A stretch of 64,000 bases of DNA from Trachythela sp. YZ-2020 (GCA_016169945.1 JADLSH010000099.1:434001-498000), one strand, 5' to 3'; counted from the first letter of the stretch, positions 33,351-62,503 are shown. Program-made: numbers and translations. Notes: generated from the letters alone by a model not told the origin.

Positions 33351-35414
33351 TAGTCTAGGACCTGTATAGGAGTTTGTATGCGTTTCATTTACCACAGGCA
33401 ATCTCAACTGTTTTAGGGTAAAATGACCATGGCGGTCAACATGGCATATGTGCCAAAACCTGAATCCGGGACGAAAGTCCTGAAAATGACCCCGCCCTGA
33501 AACGGCAGTGCCGACATAGCTCTAACTTCCGAAAAGCAGAAGCGACAGCCTTTCTGAAGTGCTTATAGTGTTTAGAAGGTTGCTTTTAGGGGTAGTTATT
33601 GGAAGGAAAAATTTGTCTAAGTATAATATGTTACAAGAAAATGACCATGCACCACCCCAGGTCAACTGCTAATTATCCATGAAATAACTAATATACCTGG
33701 CAGAGATTAAATTTTCTTATTTCCTAACAATTTTTATCATGGGATGAAAAACTATGCTTAATTTAATATAATTATTGTAGATTTCATAAGGATTGACATT
33801 GTTTTGTTTAAATATAATACATTTTATTTCACTTACCCCCCCACCAAAACACGATTTCAGCCATATTTTACCGTCTTGTTTGCTTTTTATCGCCGAGTCT
33901 CGCAAGTATCATCCAATTGTTGTACTTTTACATAATGATAGATGGCTAAAGAAGATTTCAACCAAGTTTCGTCAAGTTTTGAAGCAGTGCAGTGTATTTT
34001 ATCTTCGATATTGTGTCCTTCGATATTTCGTCAAATAGCGGCCATTGCAATGCCTCGCCGCTTCTCTTCCCGATGAATGCCACTTCTTCGTCTTCATATG
34101 TATTTAGATTACAGTATCCAAGAGTACTTCATTGTAGAATAGTCCCAATCGAGTAGTATAGTCCCACTTGAAAGGAAAAAACCTCCCATAACAAATTTAG
34201 GATCAGAATCAAAGACACAAGTTTAAAAATAATTTGAAAGTCACGCGCAATCTTCGCGAAAACTCCTCGTGGGCTACTTGACAGGGGGGGCAATATTTTC
34301 ACGAAACCCAGTAAATATATTATGTCAATTTTATTGTATTTTTCTGATTTATGATAAAAACAATAGAAAATACGCAAATATTTATTGTTTTTATCATAAA
34401 TCATAAAAATACAATAAATATAATATATTTACTGGGTTCTGTGGTACGAACCAGCGTTTCGTAATATTGCCCCCTGTCAAGTAGCCCACGAGGAGTTTTC
34501 ATGAAGATTGCGCGTGACTTTCAAATTATTTTAAACTTGTGTCTTTGATTCTGATCCTAAATTTGTTATGGGAGGTTTTTTCCTTTCAAGTGACTATACT
34601 ACTCTAATTTTTCGATTGGGACTATTCTACAATGAAGTACTCTTGGATACTGTAATTTAAATACATATGAAGACGACGAAGTGGCATTTATCGGGAAGAG
34701 AAGCGGCGAGGCATTGCAATGGCCGCTATTTGACGAAATATCGAAGGACACAATATCGAAGATAAAATACACTGCACTGCTTCAAAACTTGACGAAACTT
34801 GGTTGAAATCTTCTTTAGCCATCTATCATTATGTAAAAGTACAACAATTGGATGATACTTGCGAGACTCGGCGATAAAAAGCAAACAAGACGGTAAAATA
34901 TGGCTGAAATCGTGTTTTGGTGGGGGGGTAAGTGAAATAAAATGTATTATATTTAAACAAAACAATGTCAATCCTTATGAAATATACAATAATTATATTA
35001 AATTAAGCATAGTTTTTCATCCCATGATAAAAATTGTTAGGAAATAAGAAAATTTAATCTCTGCCAGGTATATTAGTTATTTCATGGATAATTAGCAGTT
35101 GACCTGGGGTGGTGCATGGTCATTTTCTTGTAAAATATTATACTTAGACAAATTTTTCCTTCCAATAACTACCCTTAAAAGCAACCTTCTAAACACTATA
35201 AGCACTTCAGAAAGGCTGTCGCTTCTGCTTTTCGGAAGTTAGAGCTATGTCGGCACTGCCATTTCAGGGCGGGGTCATTTTCAGGACTTTCGTCCCGGAT
35301 TCAGGTTTTGGCACATATGCCATGTTGACCGCCATGGTCATTTTACCCTAAAACAGTTGAGATTGCCTGTGGTAAATGAAACGCATACAAACTCCTATAC
35401 AGGTCCTAGACTAG
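33351..35414. mobile_element. 2.06-kb foldback element
   Basis: The ends tagtctaggacctgtatagg and its complement cctatacaggtcctagacta open arms of about 1 kb. These meet at atgataaaaacaat...attgtttttatcat (34351-34397) with a 19-nt loop. Mirrored open frames (33717-33905 and 34859-35047; 33793-34038 and 34726-34971) encode identical peptides because the arms are nearly identical; no domain is recognised. The trimer gat lies on both flanks. A diverged half copy is at 160-5691. Confidence 0.8.
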
Positions 35415-35424
35415 ATGGGCATTG

Positions 35425-35615
35425 TTTTTTTTTGTTTTATTAATTGCAAATTTTTAAAATTTAAAATTTTAAAAATTTTAAATTTTAAAAATTTTAAATT
35501 TTAAAAATTTTTAAAAATTTTTTTAAATTTTTAAAATATTTAAAAAAAATATTTTTAAATATTTCTGTTTTAAATTTTTAAAATTTAATTTAAAATTTTT
35601 AATTTTTTAATCCGG
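35425..35615. repeat. AT-only low-complexity tract (TTTAAAA / AAATTTT)
   Basis: About 190 bp of interlocking tttaaaa and aaatttt blocks, self-complementary at many registers. Immediately after it is the GC-rich palindrome ccggataactagttatccgg (35636). Confidence 0.7.
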
Positions 35616-36163
35616 GACACCGGTCCGGATAACTAGTTATCCGGACCACGGTCCGGATACGGCTTTTATCGGACCGCTCGCTAGCCAATCAGAACCGCGG
35701 ATTTCATAAAGCCATATAATAAACGATCATATTTCACACTTATTTTTTCTACTTCGCAGCTTACTTAGGGACTGTTGTTACAATTATAAATTATTTACCA
35801 CCATTATGGTTCTCATTACCTATATCTAAACTTAAAAATCTGTGAATATTCCGTAGGGAACGGAGAGAGGGCATCCAAGCTCGCCATAATGTGAAGGTTA
35901 TAGTAACCGCAGAACCCATGCTGTGCACTAAACCCAAAGTCCACAATAGGAACTATCTAATTTTTTATCATACTATCCCCATTGACCTGAACTTAAAACC
36001 TTTACAGGGCTGATACTTCAGTTATTGATTTTATATGGATATAAAACCAGTATGGTTCTTATTCCTATAATTATACCTACATATTGTGAAGGTTAACATG
36101 TAACAACAGAACCCACGTTGTGCCCTATTAAACCCAAAGTCCACATGACAATAATAATAGTGA

Positions 36164-36840
36164 GGCGGTTAAGAGCGAAATTTAGCTGGAATTGTTCATT
36201 TTGTGATAAAAGCACCATATTTGCAGGAAGTATAGACTTTGATATGACAATAACTTTTAGATATGGAGGCATCTGAAAAATTAAAGTCGCCGGCCTAAAA
36301 TTTGGGTTCTTTTTCATTTTCCTCATTAAACTCCTATATTGTCGAAAAATATAAAATTGCAAGTTCACTTATAGTAAAAGTGATTACAGAATCAGAAAGC
36401 TTACAAAAAGTTATATTAAGACATGTAAGTGGTTACCATGATTTTTCAAATCCTTCTTGAGTTACAAGCTGTTAAATACGCATTTTCAAGCTACTACCCA
36501 GGCTTTTCGCGCGATTTCGTGGCATTTTTTCCATTTTGGAACAGAAATAACTCGAAATCGGTTGGGAAAATAAAGGTAACCGCTTAAGTGACCTATATAT
36601 AGTTTTTTTGCAAGCTTTCCAATGATGTAAGTCATTATTGCTTTAAATGAACTTGGAATTTCACGGTTTTACAAGTATAGGAGTTTAATGAGGAAAATGA
36701 AAAATAACCCAAATTTTACGCCGGCGACTTTAATTTTTCAAATGCCTCCATATCTAAAAGTTATTGTCATACCAAAGTCTATACTTCCTGCAAATATGGT
36801 GCTTTTATCACAAAATGAACTATTCTTACACTTAACCGCC
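36164..36840. mobile_element. Non-autonomous element with about 200-bp inverted ends
   Basis: The left end ggcggttaag and right end cttaaccgcc open arms of about 200 bp (shared aaaagcaccatatttgcagg, aacttttagatatggaggc and ggagtttaatgaggaaaatg in inverse). The centre is about 280 bp. The minus-strand frame at 36093-36368 falls in an arm and is not a gene. Confidence 0.7.
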
Positions 36841-37088
36841 AGACTATAACTACCTACTGTAGTTTCTCAATACAAACAGCCTTAATTCAACATGAACATT
36901 TCCATACATGAACTACAGTCCATCCATAAACTTAAGACTGATAATGATTTAATAGTCCGAACCAGCAGATAATTTAAAAAAAGGGGGAAGCTATTGTAAT
37001 CTGACCCAATAAGGCAATAATGCTTATCTGTCTGAGACATATAGACAATTGAATAACCCAAATCATTATCGAAAATAACACTATAACT

Positions 37089-37220
37089 CCTGAATTAGAA
37101 CAATCAGCCAACATAATTATAGCAATGCTCGAACGGAAGCTCTTTCAAAAAGCTCCGGAAGGTCTTATACCAATTGAATGGATAAGATTTATAGATGACA
37201 TTTTTGCAATTTGTTTATAA
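37089..37220 (+). pseudogene. Penelope-like reverse transcriptase fragment
   Basis: The frame TPELEQSANIIIAMLERKL, then APEGLIPIEW and IRFIDDIFAI, ends at TAA 37218. The FIDDIF motif is a reverse-transcriptase catalytic DD box in the form common in Penelope-like elements. About 44 codons survive; the rest is missing. Confidence 0.6.
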
Positions 37221-37335
37221 TTCCACACCACATAACTTTGGAACAACCCTTTCAATATATTAAAAATCCTAGATGCGCGACCAGGATTCATAATAAGTTT
37301 TTTGAGACGTTCTCTGATCGTAAAATTTTATTTAA

Positions 37336-37378
37336 ACACGAGCTTTCGACTGCCAGTCTGCAGTCTTCAACGGGTAAA
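37336..37378 (-). ncRNA. Hammerhead-like relic
   Basis: On the minus strand ccgttga (degenerate CTGATGA) is followed by a 6-bp stem II gactgc/gcagtc and by GAAAGCTC, where the self-complementary agct could form a tiny stem III. The mutated first core element suggests that it is inactive. Confidence 0.4.
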
Positions 37379-37954
37379 GTGATACTAAATATAAAACTAT
37401 TCTACGGATAAAGCTGCTAGGACAGTGGTATACATCAATATACACCTTTCAATATACATCAAATTAATCATACAAACATTACCACACGACACCCTAATTA
37501 CACATACTACATGAAGTATAATACAGTACATCACTATCCATATTACAATATTACAACCAATCTGCTGCGCATGACCAAACGCACGCAATTTATACAACTG
37601 CACAAACCATTCTCGGCCCTTCTACTACAGCTAATCAGAGGACAAACAACTACACTTCTACAGCAAATCAACAATTACATCTACACATCAGACCTCGCGC
37701 ACTCAAGATGGCCAAACGTGTTGGTTTAAGTAAAAACGACCAAAATGATTTCGGTAAGATTTGTCAATGTACATTTTATTCTCTACATTTCTATATTTTG
37801 TTTTATCCAACAATAGTAGCCTTCTTCATTTACACTTGTATTAAAACACGCTTAAACCTTACATACACTACAAATTCAACCTTTATGTTTTACTTAGAAC
37901 TCACATACTCTCATTTTTTAGGTTTACATTCATATAAACATTTTACTTTTATCA

Positions 37955-38125
37955 TTTTTTACAATTGGTATAACAATAAAATATTGTCTTGCTTCCAACA
38001 CATGGTCAATACACGATCATATTTCACACTTATTTTTTCTACTTCGCAGCTTACTTAGGGACTGTTGTTACAATTATAAATTATTTACCACCAATGATTA
38101 TGGTTCTCATTACCTATATCTAAAC
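37955..38125. repeat. Paralogue of the flanks at 32965-33020 and 35722-35843
   Basis: This carries the uninterrupted form ...acatggtcaatacacgatcatatttcac..., extending to tacctatatctaaacttaaa. It is the empty-site reference for the composite insertion. Confidence 0.7.
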
Positions 38126-40100
38126 TTAAAAATTAATGCACAATGTGGTTGTTTTTGAACAAAGAAAAGTATGCAGCGAGTTACAACTCCATTTGTGGAA
38201 AATTAAATTCACACGTTGCTTGTTTAAATCTACAATATACAAAATTTATGAATGTATTTGCATTTTTGGGCCGAATGTTTTTCAACAGCTATCTTGTTAT
38301 TATTTGATTGATATTTGTGGAGTGAGGATGTCTAGTTCGAGAAGGCTAGATTTCAGAAGAGTTTGGCGAAGAGTATGATAGGGACTGTGTATATTTGGAA
38401 GACGACGGGCTGGATGGAATACTTTCCCAGTCATTGGATTTGTTCGAAGAGCGGAGAAGTTCTCTGGAGAGTCCAAACCAGGTGGATAGTGATGGTCGAT
38501 GCATTGCGGCTGGAAAAAACACGAAAGATAGAAAAGGTGAAAATTGCCTAAAGTTTCGTTGAATAGTTGGTAACAAGCATTAATGATTGTGATTATTGTG
38601 TAGATAAAGTAATGATTTATTTATATTTTACAATAGAACAACAAAATACGTCTGACCGGTTTGAGATATGCAGCAGTAAAAGTATGATCGAGTTGGTTTC
38701 GCGCAGTATCCCAGACTGATACTAAGAAGAAAGCGATGTGGGGATATAGAATGTTCGAAGCTTGATGGAAAATGATGTTTTAAAAAGCAAGTTGTTGTAG
38801 TGTAAATTTGGCATTGATAAAAAGCAAAGTTGTAACCTATAATCAGTGTGACCACTCCGAAATTTCACCAAACCCCAGATTCGACCAAAAAGATGAAAAA
38901 ATACGCCAGATTTCATAAAAAATACCTCAGGTCAAACAAACAAGCTGGATGTGGTGACCAATAACGCTGTTTGGCTCTGATTAGGGAGGCGTAGGCTACT
39001 GAAGAGCTTGAAAATTATACTTTCGGCCACTGCAGTCCACGAAATACCGTAAAGTCTTAACATTATATTAATGATTAATATTTAATAATTATAGGATCCA
39101 GGCCCTCTAATTAACGCTATGTATATATATTGTCAAATAATATGGTCAAATCGAATCGATTAACATGGCGATTGATGAATTGATAATATATTTTGTGCCC
39201 TTTCTACTTTGCCACCCATGCACATTGCACATGCATTGCGATATTTGCGACGAAAACATGTGCAAAAAATGTCCACGTGCACCACGGTGCATGTACAGCA
39301 CGTGCTGAACTAATACTTAGCCTGCCTGCCTGCCTAACTTGGATTTTGAACTTGCGGGTTTAGTAGGTTTACTATAATTATATTCCTAATTAGCTCTTTA
39401 AAGAGATTGTTTTCGTGACCTTATACGGTAAGGATATCCATATTTAGACAGGTTTTAAACTAAGTCGTGTGCGTTTTCGAAACCAGGAATTTCACTTCCG
39501 TTTTCGGGCAAAATTACCCCAGACTTTTGAATCAAAACCCCAGAACCCCAGAAAATTGTCAAAAAACCCAGATCTGGCGGAAAAACCGCATCGCTGGCAA
39601 CAATGCCTATAATAGTTCATTTTTTATTCAAGCGAAAAATGGGGGTCATTATATTAAATAATGGAGGTCATTATATTAAATAATGGAGGTCATTATTTAA
39701 AATAATAACCTCCTGTACCATAGTCCATAAATGACTAGCGTTCATTACAGCAAGCCGTTTCTTAAAAATAATAACCTATTGAAAACAATGAAAATGTGCA
39801 TTAATATTAGGGATCTTCGGCATTTGTGTCAAACATTTTCTTGCATTTTGTACTAGGTTTTATCGTGTATAAAGCCTGCCACACACGAGAGCATATGGCT
39901 GAGCAGCTCCAATCGAAATTTTGCGTTTCATTTACATGATTTCAAACAGACATATGCAAGCAAAAATAGAAGGAAATTTAGAGATTTTTGAAAGGAATTT
40001 TGCCCGAAAATATGGAATTCTCAAGTTATAAACAAGGATTTTATTATTTTGGATGTGGAAACACTGGTGATTTTGTTCCTTCCTGCTGTACTTCATGTAA
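38126..40100. other. About 2 kb upstream of PECR, no recognised gene
   Basis: Short open frames without domains. A tandem of about 25 bp (aatggaggtcattatattaa) repeats three times at 39640-39705. Words such as aaaccccagattcgacc (38871) and accccagaacccc (39536) hint at a further decayed repeat. The immediate 5' flank of PECR has no obvious TATA box. Confidence 0.35.
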
Positions 40101-40125
40101 CTACAATTATTATTGAAGATCAACA

Positions 40126-56659
<16,534 letters not shown>

Positions 56660-56662
56660 TGA

Positions 56663-57740
56663 AAACTGCAGTGCTTAATTTAAGAAATTCGAAATTATCG
56701 TCCCCGAACCCACATCAATCCTTAAAAGTAATATGAACTTCATGATATTTACTATTCTGTATATGAACGCGTCAGCCGCTCAATCTAAAGTAGAAAAAAT
56801 TCAAAAAATTACTTCTCGGTGTTTCGAGATATTAAAGGCTTTTCATCAGAGAGTTAGTAGAAAGATACAAACTCAAAAACTTTTAGTTCACCTCAAAAAT
56901 AGTCATTTTGCATTGCTATACATTTGCGTTGATCCTTTTGCGCCTGTTGTCGTAATGAAAATTTTTCGAGGTTTTTGCATGCTGCAGTGAACAATTTGAA
57001 TGGCGTTTAGGTCATCGTTTTGTCATCCACCGTCCCTCACACCAAGTAAAGGTGGTGTTGGCTCTGTGACATGGGGCTACATCATTTGCTGGAATATGTC
57101 TCCACCAATATTGGAAAAAATTACCCGTCTCGTTTAATTAAGAAAGTGTAATAGTTTAGCTAAACAACGTTTGTGCACCTATTTGACCAATGGCAACCGT
57201 ACCTTGAAAATTTCAACCCAGTTGGTTGCCATCCAGATGGCCGCCATCCATGCATGCCACCCGTGAACAAAGTCTGTATGCTATCCTTTTATTGTTCTAT
57301 CCCTTATGGTATCAAATTAAGGTCTCTTTGTCAGGCCTTGCCGATCACCACACAGCATCTGCTTCGTGACAATAGTTCATTTGGTATAGGAATATTTTTC
57401 AAAAGCAACAACATGACAATTGCGTTCTTAGTTTTTGTCCAGTTTCCTAGCATTTTCAACTCCTTTCATCGATCATTTTGACTTCAACTTTACTGTGCTC
57501 AGCATAGTAATGAACTGCGCAAAATATTTCGGACATAAATAGGAAAATAGCGCTCGCAAACCAAGAAAGACGTCAAAACAATTTTCAAATTCTCATAACA
57601 TTTTGCCTAGCATCACTGCCATGCATCAGGCACAAATATCTTCTAGCTAGTGGCTTCTCTGTTAAACATATAGCGTTTTCTTGCCACCAAGCTCAAAACT
57701 AGGGTGATACCACACTGGCTGCACCCTGTATAGTATACAG
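56663..57740. other. About 1.1 kb downstream of the last located PECR exon
   Basis: I searched this stretch for the missing PECR C-terminal exon without success. Open frames (56733-56990 and 57173-57481) have no recognised domain. Confidence 0.4.
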
Positions 57741-57742
57741 GT

Positions 57743-58239
57743 TGTATCATAAAAAAGGTAATCCAACTTCAGCATCTCTGTGTGCGTTTCATATTGTGTT
57801 TTTCGATCAATTTTTTAAACAGCAACAACAATCAGGCTTTTAGCTGTCCAATGATACCATTTTTGTATCATTGTATAAGGAAAAATGACCAAGTATGAAT
57901 CGAATAAAAACTGTCGGTCGAAATCGCATTTTTCCACCGTTGCATGGAATTGGGTGCAAAACTATTGAAAACAAATCACATTTGGATCTCAAATTCGTGA
58001 ATTTTAATTTAAAAAGGCATCATATGGAATATAATTAAATGATATTCTTTTGTTATGTACTGCTTAAATTATGCACAGAGGTGGAAAATGTATTTTCGAC
58101 TGGCAATTTTTAACCGACTTGTATTTGGTCATTTCTGCTTGGAATGATACAAAAAAGGTGTCAGTCAAAAGCTAAGCCTAAAACCCGCAATATTGAACGC
58201 ACAAGAGCGCGCTAAAGTTGGATTGCCTTTTTTGATACA
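57743..58239. mobile_element. About 500-bp non-autonomous DNA element
   Basis: The ends tgtatcataaaaaaggtaat and attgccttttttgataca are inverted, and similarity continues over about 50 bp (ccaactt.agc...tgtgcgtt). Internal gatac/gtatc words recur (aatgataccatttttgtatc). No coding capacity. Confidence 0.65.
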
Positions 58240-58286
58240 CTCTCGTGTATATGCCTGAACTTATGGTTATATAGTTCTTGACCACT

Positions 58287-58400
58287 GGACTCTGTATAGC
58301 TTATAGTTGGCAGAGCGCTGCACCGGAATCCTGCCAGAGGGCCTATATAGTTTCATTTTTCGCAACTGCTTCTAGTTAGATCTGAAAATATGTATGAAGT
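58287..58400 (+). repeat. tRNA-derived SINE, deleted copy
   Basis: ggactctgtatagcttatag and gagcgctgcaccggaatc, then ctgccagagggcc and the tail cgcaactgctt. The T-arm region present at 12755-12775 is missing here. Confidence 0.6.
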
Positions 58401-58799
58401 TGGATCACCAGTTCTATATGCCCAAATTTTAGAGTAAGATGAACGATATGCTGTGTATAGAAGAAGATACAGGTTTAGAATTTATTGATATTGACCTAAA
58501 ACGTATGCTGATCAGCGCTTCTGCATAGTACTATATATATGTAGTAAAGCTACAAAGGCAGTCACGTCAAATTAACCAAAATGACGTAACATTAACCAAA
58601 ATCAAAGTTGTGAACTTATAGCCTGCATACATGCAGGTGTTAGGCTATAGATATTGTTTTCTTAGCACAACCTGCTCTTCCCATTCGTCTTGCTTCTCTT
58701 CGCGAGTTCGCCCAGCCTTGAGCACTTTGATCGTTACAATGCCAGTGGAAACGTCCAGTAGTGCCCGATGTATCAATCTTATAACGGCGGTTAAATAAC

Positions 58800-59310
58800 C
58801 AAGCTTGCGACACAGAAAAACCTGTATAAGAGATATTGCATATACAGATAGATTTATACAAACATATAGAATATAAAATATATACATGCAAGTATATATT
58901 ACATATATATAGATAGATAGATATATATATTACTTCTAAAATTCATTAATTATTCATAGCAAAATACAAAGGAAACTCATGACCCGTAGCGGATCTATAT
59001 ATTTGATATAGACTTGCTCAAATTTTCTCCTTTAATTTTTACAGCGTAGATAACATCAATCTTCAAAAAATATATATATATAGTTTCTTTACTTAAAATT
59101 GAGTGACTCAATTTTAAGTAAAGAAACTTTACATTCGCTCTGCTATATTGGTATTGAGCACTCTTGTTGCACTATAAAACTCAAACATTACTATTATTAT
59201 TATATATATATTACATATATAGCTTGCGACACAGAAAAACCTGTATAAGAGATATTGCATACAGATAGATTTATACAAACATATAGAATATAAAATATAT
59301 ACAAGTATAT
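58800..59310. repeat. About 100-bp direct duplication in AT-rich DNA
   Basis: agcttgcgacacagaaaaac...gaatataaaatatatac occurs at 58801-58886 and 59221-59302. The second copy lacks the adjoining coding-like stretch (58640-58800). Both are followed by (AT)n. Confidence 0.65.
59082..59128. repeat. Perfect 23-bp palindrome with 1-nt centre
   Basis: agtttctttacttaaaattg plus agt, a single g, then the exact complement. It would extrude as a cruciform or a tight RNA hairpin. Confidence 0.8.
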
Positions 59311-59405
59311 ATTACATATATGTAATATATACAAACCGCACAAGAGGTCTTTATCAGATTTAAAACATCGAGCCGCAGCCAACGAAGGCCGAACTGCAAG
59401 ATTTG

Positions 59406-59408
<3 letters not shown>

Positions 59409-59439
<31 letters not shown>

Positions 59440-59458
59440 GGCCTACATATATATATAT
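59409..59458. repeat. (AT)n microsatellite
   Basis: Runs of atatat interrupted by aggcctac, in the middle of a low-complexity stretch (58900-59460). Confidence 0.8.
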
Positions 59459-59632
59459 GCGAGTGCATGTCCTTTCTCTAAATGTCCACCATGTCATTAT
59501 ATTTTGCGCGTTCCAGAAGATTTCCTCCGAACTTTAATTTGATTATATATTTGTCCGGTTTGTGTGTGTTAATGTATACCCGTTTCATTTAGTATAACCA
59601 TGATGAAACTAAAATAGCTATTACACTTGAAC

Positions 59633-60251
59633 AAGTTTCTTTGCATTCAGTAATGTCTAACTTAAATTTTGATATACGCTGTTTACATTTTCATGGGCAA
59701 TGTTTACCGAGATAACTGCGTTTAAACAATTAAACTCGAGTAAACATATTTGCAAGTGTCGAAAATTAGCTAAAAACGGCCTATTAAACTAATTTGATAA
59801 CCGCTATCATTTTGTCGTAAGTATATATATTCGTTTCAATCAAGTGAAGTTGACCATGAGCTCATATCGCCGTATAACCTGTCGCGTATACTATTTATCA
59901 TTGCATATATTCTAAATAAATCCAAACTTTTTGGTCCTTCGTTAAACGAGGCATATTTATAAAGAAACACACGACGCGACGTTTCTTTCTTATTGAATAT
60001 TGGCACGTTAGAGTTTGATTCCCTATGGACATCGAATATTTAGTCAAAATATTTAATCAAGATAGCCCAAGAAACATTTCTAACTTCATCTTCACTTCAA
60101 AAAGATAAAGTTTAATAGGCCGTTTTTAGTTAATTCTCGACTCTTCCAAGAATTAATGTTTATTCAAGTTTAAACACAGTTATCTCGGTCAATATTGCAC
60201 TATCAAAATATAAGTTATAGACATCGCTGAATCCCATTACTGTGTTTCTTA
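59633..60251. mobile_element. About 620-bp element with inverted ends
   Basis: The left words tttgcattcagtaatgtct and taccgagataactg are mirrored at the right by cagttatctcggtcaatatt and gacatcgctgaatcccatta. The inner arms continue to acggcctattaaact / agtttaataggccgt. No coding capacity. Confidence 0.65.
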
Positions 60252-60462
60252 ATATATGCCCCCAATAATATTGTCGTTCGGTGCATGGGCCTATATAGAT
60301 ATATAAGTTAATTCTTACCTGCGACAGAAAGCACAAGACAGATTAGAAGAATCTTAGAAAACATTGTGCTTGTCGGCGTTTTCTTTCCTTATAACTTGTG
60401 TGATGATTGAAAAACTTCAAAATATCTACTGAGCATGAGTTGGCTATATTTGAACGCTCAAT

Positions 60463-61230
60463 GAGTTTGACTAATAGTCGAGGGTCGAGGGTGGTAGGTC
60501 GAGGGTGAGGGTAGAATGTCGAGGGTCGAAAAAATATGTCGAGGGTCAATAACTTTTTCTATCTTTCCGAGAGGGGGGCATTTAGTTTAAGAGAATCTCA
60601 TTTTATTTCTAAAGTTTTTGACTGGAAATGTATTTTGACACTCACATTATCATCCCATGCAGTGTGTTAGTATTTCAGGCTGTGCATTTTGTTGGCGTTG
60701 CCAGCAAAGTATCTGCTGCAAGTCTTGGTTTTGCTTTTTGAGTCTTGAATAATTAATAGGGATTAATTTTAGCCAATATATATCGAAGCAGAGTTACCGC
60801 AGACAGTAATACTACAAATCTACAATATAAGGCTGATGCGCAGCCTGAAATACTAACACACTGGGATAATAATGTGAGTGTCAAAATCCATTTCCAGCCG
60901 AAAACATTAGGAATATAATGAGATATAAAGACACGAATATTTCTTGTTTTCTTGTTTGCAACTGAAATCTTGAGCGCACAAGATGCTTTTGTTCGAAGTA
61001 TGTTTTGACTTTTGTTCTATATATAATGGTATGGTATGTATTTCCCATTGGCCATGGATTCCTTGTCAAATTAAATACCGCATCAGTGTGATACGTATAT
61101 GTAAAGATAGTATTTAATTCTGTTGCTCTCAATTAAATTATATCATAAGATAAAGATATATTTTTTACCCTCGACATTCTACCCTTGCCCTCGACATATT
61201 ACCCTCGACCCTCGACTATTAGTCAAACTC
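60463..61230. mobile_element. 768-bp foldback element with GTCGAGGGT-repeat ends
   Basis: The ends gagtttgactaatagtcgag and its complement lead into several copies of gtcgagggt at each side. A second inverted block (ttgacactcacattatcatc... and inverse) lies at about 60635-60690 and 60835-60890. Part of the interior is AT-rich with no recognised gene. Confidence 0.7.
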
Positions 61231-61231
61231 C

Positions 61232-62500
61232 CTTTATATAATTATGATGTGTCATCATCAAAGGGGATTTCCGTTATAGTGATTAGTGTTAACATTTCCG
61301 GCACTTGAATTATAATATAAATGCTTAGAAATACATACACTGAGTTGGCTATCCCAAATGTCAAGGTTTATTCAGATCTCCTCTCACCCTATTATAACTG
61401 TTATATAACTGTTTCACACAAAACAACAAAAACACATGCAAAATGCATCTTATACTGCCAAAGCAGTGCAAGCAAAAAAGTTCGCCTGTTTGATTTAGTA
61501 TAACATAGAAACTAAAAGCCATTGCAGATCTACAGGTCGCTGCATGCGTTGATCGTATATCATTGCATATATTATTGATATGTATTTATAATATTCGCAT
61601 TCAGAGGAGGAATGGCGAGTATACCACAATGCATTGCATCTCATTAATATTCACTTTTGCGATTTTCAACAAAGTTAGGTGAAAAATTGTTGAAATATAT
61701 TGCGATTTTTGTCCCTAAAGATCTGATTTTTTGGAAGGTATGTTTTAATAATTGTTTTGTTTAGGTATCTAATTTAGTTATTTTTGACTTGTTTGGTATA
61801 GATATTTCTTTTTAGTTATGTTAATTACGCATTGTATTTATGCTTGTTCCTGGTCAGAGGGCACGCCACAAAAGTGACCTTGAAACAATGCTGGAGCTAA
61901 TTAGCTTTTTTAAACAGAAACGGGGAATAAATCACGTCATCATATTCAGCAAGCTTTGTTCTTTATATTAGTTGGTACTTTAAAACCTTAAATATACGAG
62001 TATATAACTGCCATAGTGACATATTGTTAACGGCAATGCATCTGTTTACTACCTTGGGAGTGATTCAATAGAAACAAATGACTATTATAAACATCTTTTT
62101 GATGCATTTTTAGTATAGAAAAGTTAAAACTCATAGTCATAGAGTGGTTTCAATGGATTGAAAACCGAACCATCTATATTATTACTGCTGCCAAGCTTGC
62201 ACGCCTTGCAGGCATGTTTGGGCGCGCAATGCATTGTGGTTGACCACTGACCTGCAAAAAAGTGCAAATTATATATAAATATAATTTGGAACCATATACA
62301 TTTTTAGTTTATTCTATACCAAATGTGGATGACCACTGTACATGTGCATTCAAGTCTGATTGTGGCGTCAGTCGCAGTCCTGATCGATTGTTTTATTTGT
62401 ACTGGAACACTAGCATGCATGGACAGCATGCATGGCAACTATGTTACAAAATTAATGTCAGTTAGTCACATTTTTATAGACTATGGCTGTTTTATTTTCA
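61232..62500. other. About 1.3 kb upstream of the SAM-domain exons
   Basis: The first half of the SAM domain should lie here or further upstream, but I could not find a convincing exon. Confidence 0.35.
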
Positions 62501-62503
62501 TAG

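Larger units (their letters stand above)
33020..35722. mobile_element. Composite insertion defined by an empty paralogue at about 38.0 kb
   Basis: The flanks cttgcttccaacacatggtc (ending near 33020) and cgatcatatttcacactta (from 35725) are adjacent in the paralogous stretch 37955-38125. The intervening 2.7 kb is therefore inserted. It contains a terminal hairpin (33030-33180), the foldback element (33351-35414), an AT-only low-complexity tract and a right end ccatataataaac that is the inverse of gtttattatatgg at 33179. Confidence 0.7.

Noticed and set aside
33717..35047. Identical small proteins encoded in both arms of the 2-kb foldback element
   Set aside because: Identity is explained by the nearly identical arms at DNA level; the frames are short and lack domains.
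58640..58891. Minus-strand exon-like frames of about 80 codons, with a possible acceptor at the duplicated 58800 word
   Set aside because: Two overlapping frames look equally plausible, neither matches a family I know, and the upstream part is low-complexity AT repeat.
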